From assembly GCA_030562195.1 (NCBI GenBank), contig JAUJPP010000012.1, positions 23,829,976 to 23,893,975 of the forward strand: DNA of 64,000 nt, read 5' to 3'. Below are positions 57,401 to 64,000 of this stretch, piece by piece. Below the pieces are notes generated by a model that was not told the origin of the DNA, made no database searches, and saw only the letters and a program-made list of their open reading frames with translations. Each line of letters opens with the position of its first letter. The stretch's first letter is position 1. This DNA is from Nipponacmea schrenckii (lineage: Eukaryota > Mollusca > Gastropoda > Lottiidae). A program made the position numbers and the translations under genes.

Positions 57401-58577
57401 CTCAAATATAGATGATTAAGAATGATAACTCACCACAAGCGTTACAAATTTCTATTCTGTTTCCTGTTGTCGAGTCAAAATGAATCTTGGGACTTGGGTT
57501 GTGTCGACTTTTCTTTGTTCTACAGCCTCGTTTTGATTTCATCGGGTCTGAGACGTATGGTGATTTACAGAATCCACAGCAGAAGGGTGGTTGTTTCGGT
57601 ACAACTGAAAGAGTTTGGACAAGAATTCCACATTTTGACCAAGATAAAAGGCAATTACCCAGCTATATATGGGTACTGATAATCCAGAAAACATCCATGC
57701 CAAAAGTTACTATTTAGAGTTATCTCCCTAGGAAGAGCAGACAAAATTGCCTAGACAAAGATATTGGTTAGAATTGTGTAGACAAGAAAGATTAATACCA
57801 AGAGGTTTGGTCAAGGATCAGCTGGTAGAAGGGATCCCTGTAACGGCGGACTTGTGAATCTAAGTTGTTATCCTTGTAAAATCAATACCAACAGGTTTGA
57901 CCAAGGACCAGCTGGTAGAAAGGATCCTTGTGAACCTAAGTTGTTATCCTTGTAAAATCAATACCAACAGGTTTGACCAAGGACCTGCTGGTAGAAAGAA
58001 TCCTTAACTGTGAACCTAAGTTGTTATCCTACCTGTAAAACTGGAGAGTACCAATGAGTTTGACAAAGTATCAGTAGAAAGGATCCTTGTGATAAAGAAG
58101 CTCTTTTCCTACCTGACTGGAGGTATGAGTTTGATACATGGTTATCTTTAGTAGCAGACGTTGGTCGTTTGGTAGGAGAACTATTTCTATTGGAAGATTT
58201 TGATTTTTTACCAGAAGATCTCAGTGGGTCAGGTGAAAAAGATTGACGTCTGCGTTTTTCTCGGACACTCTTTCTAGGTGAGGTGGTCATGGTGTTGGCT
58301 TCCTGAAAATTTGACGGAAATTCACATTTAGAAATTTCTTTCTCTGATTAGTTATAGTGGAATTGCAGGAACCACAGACATCTGATTGAAAATTAGAATG
58401 GTGTAAATCGATGTTATCAGTGTCTCTGATATATATAACAATTTATTTCATTTTTCCATAATCATTGGCAAAATCTTGCACTTTTGGGTCTGTTTTTATT
58501 CATACCTTGGTCTTATACCTTACCTCTATAAGTGCCTGCTGTTGTTGATGTTCTGGTTTTATAATATCTTCTTCCAT
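49258..58577 (-). CDS. Unrecognised nuclear-type protein, Cys-rich module plus Gln-rich C-terminus
   Basis: I do not recognise this family. Exons: 58577-58524 (MEEDIIKPEHQQQQALIE), 58302-58113, 57604-57434, 57333-57205, 56958-56890, 56369-56273, 55981-55813, 53868-53766, 53049-52950, 52651-52440 and a terminal exon ending 49258. Residues 1-82 are Ser/Lys-rich. A module with CCGFC and ICNACAALL about 45 residues apart suggests zinc binding. Next come YCAHFKSTTICGCLQAYLL and a helical stretch (KRAKEFEDYILEKRSYIRQE, ALSHYYLLCEWRERAQTCQ). The C-terminal half is Gln-rich, then Ser-rich, ending DILQILSSHHDPKTS. Phases agree from exon 1 to 8. The 8-to-9 junction is one base out, and the boundary near 51.5 kb is obscured by a damaged duplication. 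Composition suggests a chromatin or transcription cofactor; this is inference. Confidence 0.75.
51490..51775. repeat. Degraded tandem duplicate of coding sequence in the Gln-rich gene
   Basis: Corresponds to about 51190-51480: shared ATTCCGTCTTCACCA, GGGAA(A)TTTGTGG and CTTGCAGAT(T)TT in order, but the copy is full of lengthened T, A and G runs. The following 51780-52230 also has internal half-repeats (CTATGACCC, TTTTTGGACT). Confidence 0.75.
53215..53745. repeat. GGATCC dispersed repeat, about 7 units
   Basis: This is the longest cluster in the window: GGATCCTTTCTACCAGCTGG units of about 75 bp in the intron upstream of exon 53868-53766. A short cluster is also at 52225-52340. Confidence 0.92.
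54000..54735. repeat. 73-bp minisatellite, about 9 copies
   Basis: Units contain AGAGGACTTGCTTCCCCAAC, CCATGCCTCTGTTTATAAGG and TCTACTCACCTGAACACACA, in the intron between exons 55813 and 53868 of the Gln-rich gene. Read on the gene strand each unit carries TTCAGGTGAGT, a consensus-strength splice donor. Confidence 0.92.
54900..55795. repeat. About 85-bp tandem repeat, about 10 copies
   Basis: Units contain CAGGACCATGTCCTTGTGTA, TTGGGCCTAATTCTGACCCA and TGTAAAATAAAGAGTCTATG. The outermost right copies are most uniform and the middle copies (55320-55600) are the most diverged. AATAAA occurs in most units on the plus strand. Confidence 0.9.
56030..56180. repeat. GGATCC dispersed repeat, about 2 units
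   Basis: TTCTTTTCTACCAGCTGGTC and GGATCCTTTCTACTAGCTGG units in an intron. Confidence 0.88.
56385..56515 (+). repeat. SINE-like repeat fragment
   Basis: GAGGGATCTTGAACGTGCAC, TTTATTGTCCCCTCTGATCA and CTCCAACCTGCATCTCTCAA. Confidence 0.75.
56644..56745 (+). tRNA. tRNA-like sequence, probable pseudogene or SINE head
   Basis: An A-box (TGGCCGAGTGG, 56651-56661) and a B-box (GGTTCGAAACC, 56716-56726) are spaced as in Leu/Ser-type tRNAs. The 5' GGTCCG does not pair with the 3' end, so the acceptor stem is missing and it is unlikely to be a working tRNA. It is in an intron of the minus-strand gene. Confidence 0.4.
57434..57604 (-). other. Exon with putative zinc-binding Cys module
   Basis: The 171-nt exon reads VPKQPPFCCGFCKSPYVSDP, a basic stretch with GCRTKKSRHNPSPKIHFDS, then TTGNRIEICNAC before the donor; the next exon continues AALLNPVRIPEPRP. 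Cys spacing is C-C-x2-C ... C ... C-x2-C, like a treble-clef or GATA-like knuckle (the ICNAC pattern is shared with GATA fingers), but the spacing between the halves is much longer than in GATA. Confidence 0.7.
57700..58095. repeat. GGATCC dispersed repeat, reverse, about 4 units
   Basis: It begins with a left flank (TTAGAGTTATCTCCCTAGGA) also seen at 36030-36055, then units of AGCTGGTAGAAAGGATCCTT ending next to exon 58302-58113. Confidence 0.9.
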
Positions 58578-59951
58578 TTTTCATGATAAGACTTTAAAAT
58601 AAATAACACAAAATGAAGTTTTATTAGGAAAGCCTTTAGGGGAGGTGTGAACTTGCTTTAACAAAATCGTGATAATTTATTATGAAAATCTTAAATTTGT
58701 TATTTCTTTTTCTGTTTTAATTAGTGTGACAAATTTTTATTAATACCTTCAAATTTCGGCCGAAAAAGTCCGCAAAAAAGAGCGCAAAAGAGCGGCAAAA
58801 TCTTGAACCAAGAAAATGGACATTTTGTTGGGAGAATTTCGTACCGGATGTTTCTAGTTGGGAGATTTCGAGTCAAAAGTTTTGAAAGTTTTGTGCAGTT
58901 TTTGATAGTGAATGTTTAAAATGCAAACATTTGTGTTTTCTTTGTGCATTGTTCTTATATAATGTCAAAAGTAAAGAGGTTTATAATGTTAGAAAAGGGC
59001 TAAATTCAAGACAAACCTTTGTTCACTGCATAACAAAAGCCATGTTTGAGTTGAGTCACGTGACTGAATATATTATCAGTTATCTCCACCTTCTTTAGTC
59101 TCGAACTTCCAGATATCTTCTTCATTTTTCTGCAAATTTTCGGGAATTTCGTTTTGAAATTTGGAATAATTTTGTTGATGTCTTAGAATTTGCAATTAAA
59201 GTTAAGGTCAAAAACCGTCACATGCAGTGACTGCTCATTGTAACGAACGCATGTCTTTATAAGCATTTTTTTTTTCAGAATTGCTCCAAGGTGAAGTTTG
59301 TTGTAAGTCTTTTAGATCAAACTTGTTCATTATTTTAGACCATTTTTCCATTTTAACAATAGAATATCTCAAGTTGCTCCGTATTTCTAAAAGAAAACAG
59401 CTTTAATAGTTAAAGACCTCACAAAACACTAGTAACTTAGTAAGAACTTCAGACGTTTGACTGAAAATTGGAATTGTACAAACTAATTGCTTGCTCAAGA
59501 TACCACATGACACACAGCCTCGTCGTTTGGGTGGGGTCCACGGGGGCTGCTCCCCGGGCATTGAGAATAAGCCCCACCAATTGGCCTCTCTTCAGTTAGT
59601 AACGATTTGATAATTTACAAAACCAATTAAGTGAACATTAAGATTGGCTATTTGGCCGTCCTCAGAAATACGTTCTGAGGGCTGTATTTATCAAAATATT
59701 CGGGGGAGGGAAACAAACCAACCCCCTTCTTTCAGTTCTATGCCCGTCGCATCAAGACTCAATTAAATGGCTCTAGCACCAATTCAGGAATTCAGTCCTG
59801 GTAACGGGCTGATGACACAGAAAGACAGCCGGGCCCTAGTGACCCCTTATCATATCAATCACTGGGCGTATATTTTACCTATCTCACGTTATCATGAAAT
59901 TTAATATAGAATCTTCCTTGTTGTCTTTTTGATTATAACCGTAATGCATTA
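58578..59951. other. Upstream region of the unrecognised gene, no gene seen
   Basis: AT-rich flank with CpG-containing patches near 58757-58800 (TTTCGGCCGAAAAAGTCCGC) that may be the promoter of the minus-strand gene starting at 58577. A somewhat GC-richer stretch (59515-59830) shows no coding frame I can support. Confidence 0.45.
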
Positions 59952-62142
59952 AAGAGACAAGTTCGCAAGTTCTCAGAAACAGGTAATATTTAGCTAAGTT
60001 AATCAGTAATAGTGTTCACAGTTTAGTATATCATTATAGAGACAAGTTCGCCATCAGTTTTACCAATCATAACTTAGTCACAGAAACAGGTAATATTTAG
60101 CTAAGTAAATCAGTAATAGTGTTCACAGTTTAGTATATCATTATAGAGACAGGTTCGCCATTAGTTTTACCAATCATAACTTAGTCTCAGAAACAGGTAA
60201 TATTTAGCTAAGTTAATCAGTAATAGTGTTCACAGTTTAGTATATCATTAAAGAGACAGGTTCGCCATTAGTTTGACCAATCATACCTTAGTCTCAGAAA
60301 CAGGTAATATTTAGCTAAGTTAATCAGTAATAGTGTTCACAGTTTAGTATATCATTAAAGAGACAGATTCACCATTAGTTTGATCAATCATACCTTAGTC
60401 TCAGAAACAGGTAATATTTAGCTAAGTTAATCAGTAATAGTGTTCACAGTTTAGTATATCATTATAGAGACAAGTTCCCCCATTAGTTTGATCAATCATA
60501 CCTTAGTCTCAGAAACAGGTAATATTTAGCTAAGTTAATCAGTAATAGTGTTCACAGTTTAGTATATCATTAAAGAGACAAGTTCGCCACCAATTTGACC
60601 AATCATACCTTAGTCTCAGAAACAGGTAATATTTAGCTAAGTTAATCAGTAATAGTGTTCACAGTTTAGTATATCATTATAGAGACAGATTCACCATTAG
60701 TTTGATCAATCATACCTTAGTCTCAGAAACAGGTAATATTTAGCTAAGTTAATCAGTAATAGTGTTCACAGTTTAGTATATCATTAAAGAGACAAGTTCG
60801 CCACCAATTATACCAATCATAACTTAGTCTCAGAAACAGGTAATATTTAGCTAAGTTAATCAGTAATAGTGTTCACAGTTTAGTATATCATTAAAGAGAC
60901 AAGTTCGCCACCAATTTGACCAATCATACCTTAGTCTCAGAAACAGGTAATATTTAGCTAAGTTAATCAGTAATAGTGTTCACAGTTTAGTATATCATTA
61001 AAGAGACAAGTTCGCCACCAATTTTACCAATCATACCTTAGTCTCAGAAACAGGTAATATTTAGCTAAGTTATCAGTAATAGTATTCACAGTTTAGTTAT
61101 ATCATTAAAGAGACAAGTTCGCCACCAATTTGACCAATCATACCTTAGTCTCAGAAACAGGTAATATTTAGCTAAGTTAATCAGTAATAGTATTCACAGT
61201 TTAGTATATCATTAAAGAGACAAGTTCGCCACCAATTATACCAATCATAACTTAGTCTCAGAAACAGGTAATATTTAGCTAAGTAAATCAGTAATAGTGT
61301 TCACAGTTTAGTATATCATTATAGAGACAGATTCACCATTAGTTTAATCAATCATAACTTAGTCTCAGAAACAGGAAATATTTAGCTAAGCTAATCAGTA
61401 ATAGTGTTCACAGTTTAGTATATCATTAAAGAGACAGATTCACCATTAGTTTGATCAATCATACCTTAGTCTCAGAAACAGGTAATATTTAGCTAAGTTA
61501 ATCAGTAATAGTGTTCACAGTTTAGTATATCATTATAGAGACAGATTCTACATTAGTTTGACCAATCATACCTTAGTCTCAGAAACAGGTAATATTTAGC
61601 TAAGTTAATCAGTAATAGTGTTCACAGTTTAGTATATCATTAAAGAGACAAGTTCGCCACCAATTTGACCAATCTTACCCAAGTCTCAGAAACAGGTAAT
61701 ATTTAGCTAAGTTAATCAGTAATAGTGTTCACAGTTTAGTATATCATTATAGAGACAGGTTCTACATTAGTTTGACCAATCATACCTTAGTCTCAGAAAC
61801 AGGTAATATTTAGCTAAGTTAATCAGTAATAGTGTTCACAGTTTAGTATATCATTAAAGAGACAAGTTCGCCATCAATTTGACCAATCTTACCCAAGTCT
61901 CAGAAACAGGTAATATTTAGCTAAGTTAATCAGTAATAGTGTTCACAGTTTAGTATATCATTAAAGAGACAGGTTCACATTAGTTTGACCATACCTTAGT
62001 CTAAGAAACAGGTAATATTTAGCTAAGTTAATCAGTAATAGTGTTCACAGTTTAGTATATCATTAAAGAGACAGGTTCGCCACCAATTTGACCAATCATA
62101 CCTTAGTCACAGAAACAGGATATTTTTTTTAGCTAAGGTAAA
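59952..62142. repeat. 107-bp satellite array, about 20 copies
   Basis: Units begin GGTAATATTTAGCTAAGTTA and recur every 107 bp (for example 59982 and 60089). Two parts differ in conservation. The segment from GTAATATTT to AGTATATCATTA is nearly invariant. The segment between GAGACA and CTTAGTCTCAGA varies among a few types (TTCGCCACCAATTTGACC, TTCACCATTAGTTTGATC, TTCTACATTAGTTTGACC). Confidence 0.95.
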
Positions 62143-64000
62143 GGTATGAGGTATGGTTATATTAATCTACATTTTAGTTATACTGCTATTTTGAATTTAA
62201 GGACGTCATTTCCTTTAGCCTATAATGAAGGTTTCCCTAATTGTGTGCATTGCAAAAGTTCCAATATGGAAGTTTGATCTATATACTATCTACATTGTAA
62301 TAAATCAAAGTTTAATCTTATCTTATATTTATACATATTACATGGCAGTTAAAGTTCAGAGACACACCTTTGGGATTTCCTTTTCAATCATGCTTTTAAC
62401 AGAAAGCTCCCAGTGCCCCAACTATCTCGGCAAATGGTTCTACCCGTTCTTCTTATATCGTATAATAAGGATGTGAAATCGGCACGTTTCTACATCCGTA
62501 TATTATATCAGGCGGCAACATTCCAATTTAAATGTTCATCTTTTTTTTAATTTTTTGTAAATTACTCTACCATCTGAAGGATGTTTTGAGAGAGGACAAT
62601 TGGTGGGGTTAAATTCTCTCTAGCCAGGGACCCACACTGACGACGGGGTCACAACCTAGAAATATGGCTGTGACTTCTGAGAAGTACCAGTATATGATTT
62701 ATGTTATATATTATGAGGTGATATACACTGATAAGACAATGATATTGGCCCACTTAACTATTATAATCCAATACAACAGACCTTATTAGACTACAGAAAT
62801 AAATGGAATCTCGACTCTCCTAACGTAATGCCAGAAATGCTATGTTATGTGGACATTCTAAATTTTGCTTTGATTACCCCGAAACCCCGAATCTACGAAC
62901 TGTGATAATGGTGTCAAATCCCTAGGGACCAAACAGGGCGAGATAAGTTCAGATGTCTTGGACTAATTATGATAAGGGGTAATCACATTTTTAAATATAA
63001 CTCTATGGGGATATTATTATACTCTTCAATATTAATTGATCTTGTATGTAAACACCTTCTGATATCTTGGAGGAGGGTTGGTCTAAAATACAAAACGAAC
63101 CCGAAGGTCCAAACTGGTTCCAGAGGTGACAAAGGATTAGGCTAATGCTTATGGCCTGACAAATTTCCTTCATTTCACACTGCATGGCATTGTCCGTCTT
63201 CATTAGCGCATAAGGTGCAGAAAGTAAGACGTAAAACACTACCTAATTCATGGGTCTGTGAGGCATTCCACACCATTATTCGACAGGTATAAATTTACAA
63301 TCAAGGTAGAGGGTACACCTTCCTGATAAGAAGACAATGGGCGTGTGCAGACGACATTTTGTCTTAGAAAGAAAATGTACAATCACTTGACGTAAGGTAT
63401 GTCCAGGCGATAGAATTAGAAGGGCTGCGTTTACACATGAAGCAGAGGTTCAAAACAACCAGTTACGTTCAAAACAACCAGTTAATCAACGGATAAAAGC
63501 GCCAGCTGTGTCACCAATTTCTGCGATTGGTAATGGACTGAATTTCGAGCTACAGGATTATCAAAGGATTAACTTTCTTCCCAGAGAACTTCCAAAAGGA
63601 CCAACCCAGAGAACTTCCAAAAGGACCAACTTTTGGAATTCTGAAAAGTGATCTTAGTGGGAAAACCAATAAACTCAGCAGACGTCATTTTTTAGTACAG
63701 AGGAGATAAAATAAAAGTGTTGGGCGGAACAAGATTAAAAAGCATGTGATCAAAATGCGATAACGAATTTGGTGAGAACTCATATATTAACCTACAACAA
63801 ACCCATTTTGTGTGTTCCTGGACACATTGCATCACTGTGATTGTGCTGTTGAACTTGACTTTGGAGCGTTCACTTTTTAAAGGTGGTGGGTCATCTTAAC
63901 CTCGCTGTTGAATAGTGACCTTTAGAGTAAACCATATCTACAATATTTCCCCGGAATTCTAAATATCACTTTAGGAATGGGTGTGTGAACTCAACGTCAA
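62143..64000. other. Right-hand intergenic region, no gene recognised
   Basis: No ORF with splice structure or recognisable protein was found. The stretch has a reverse SINE-like fragment (63130-63245), an 18-bp direct repeat of GTTCAAAACAACCAGTTA (about 63450-63485) and a 26-bp tandem repeat of CCCAGAGAACTTCC type (63579-63630). The 83-codon ORF at 62225-62476 is hydrophobic and has no supporting features. Confidence 0.5.
63130..63245 (-). repeat. SINE-like repeat fragment, reverse
   Basis: TTTCACACTGCATGGCATTG, TCTTCATTAGCGCATAAGGT and AAGTAAGACGTAAAACACTA. Confidence 0.75.

Noticed and set aside
59952..62142. Regular repeats with a variable segment, resembling a CRISPR array
   Set aside because: Eukaryotic context, 107-bp unit, variable part not unique between copies and no cas genes; it is a satellite.
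62225..62476. 83-codon hydrophobic plus-strand ORF
   Set aside because: AT-rich composition with no motif or neighbouring exon; length expected by chance.

Overview
The window is animal nuclear DNA: AT-rich, with many short GT-AG exons separated by repeat-filled introns. The proteins are clear orthologues of vertebrate genes. The repeats (a SINE-like family with an ATCCCTCGAC core, short palindromic elements and many minisatellites) fit a lophotrochozoan, most likely a mollusc. That assignment is inference; no species can be named from the sequence alone.

Five protein-coding genes lie in alternating orientation. (1) 113-13083, minus: PPP1R10/PNUTS, the nuclear PP1 targeting subunit, cut by the left edge. 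(2) 13284-18819, plus: MRPS18B (mS40), a mitoribosomal small-subunit protein, head-to-head with PPP1R10 about 200 bp away. (3) 20887-31173, minus: TSC1 (hamartin), complete in 20 coding exons, tail-to-tail with MRPS18B. (4) 32083-48275, plus: SNAPC4, the Myb-repeat subunit of the snRNA-activating complex, about 23 exons, head-to-head with TSC1. (5) 49258-58577, minus: an unrecognised nuclear-looking protein with a Cys-rich putative zinc module and a very Gln-rich C-terminal half, tail-to-tail with SNAPC4. From 58.6 kb to the end I see no gene; this part holds a 107-bp satellite of about 20 copies (59952-62142).

Exon models were built by hand from splice sites, reading phase and remembered family conservation. 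TSC1 and MRPS18B close with perfect phase. PPP1R10, SNAPC4 and the Gln-rich gene each have one or two places where a single-base indel or a garbled stretch breaks the model (about 181-198, 36524-36700, 51490-52230, and one phase mismatch between 53766 and 53049). These look more like consensus errors than biology, but reads should decide.

Functionally the genes are unrelated housekeeping nuclear, mitochondrial and growth-control genes. The notable organisation is two divergent pairs with short shared promoters. The PPP1R10/MRPS18B pair is also divergent neighbours in the human MHC region. Much of the rest is repeat biology: minisatellites that look derived from a SINE head, or that carry copies of splice-donor sequence; TTAA-flanked short elements; and a dispersed GGATCC-containing repeat with variable internal copy number. 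I found no convincing new gene system.
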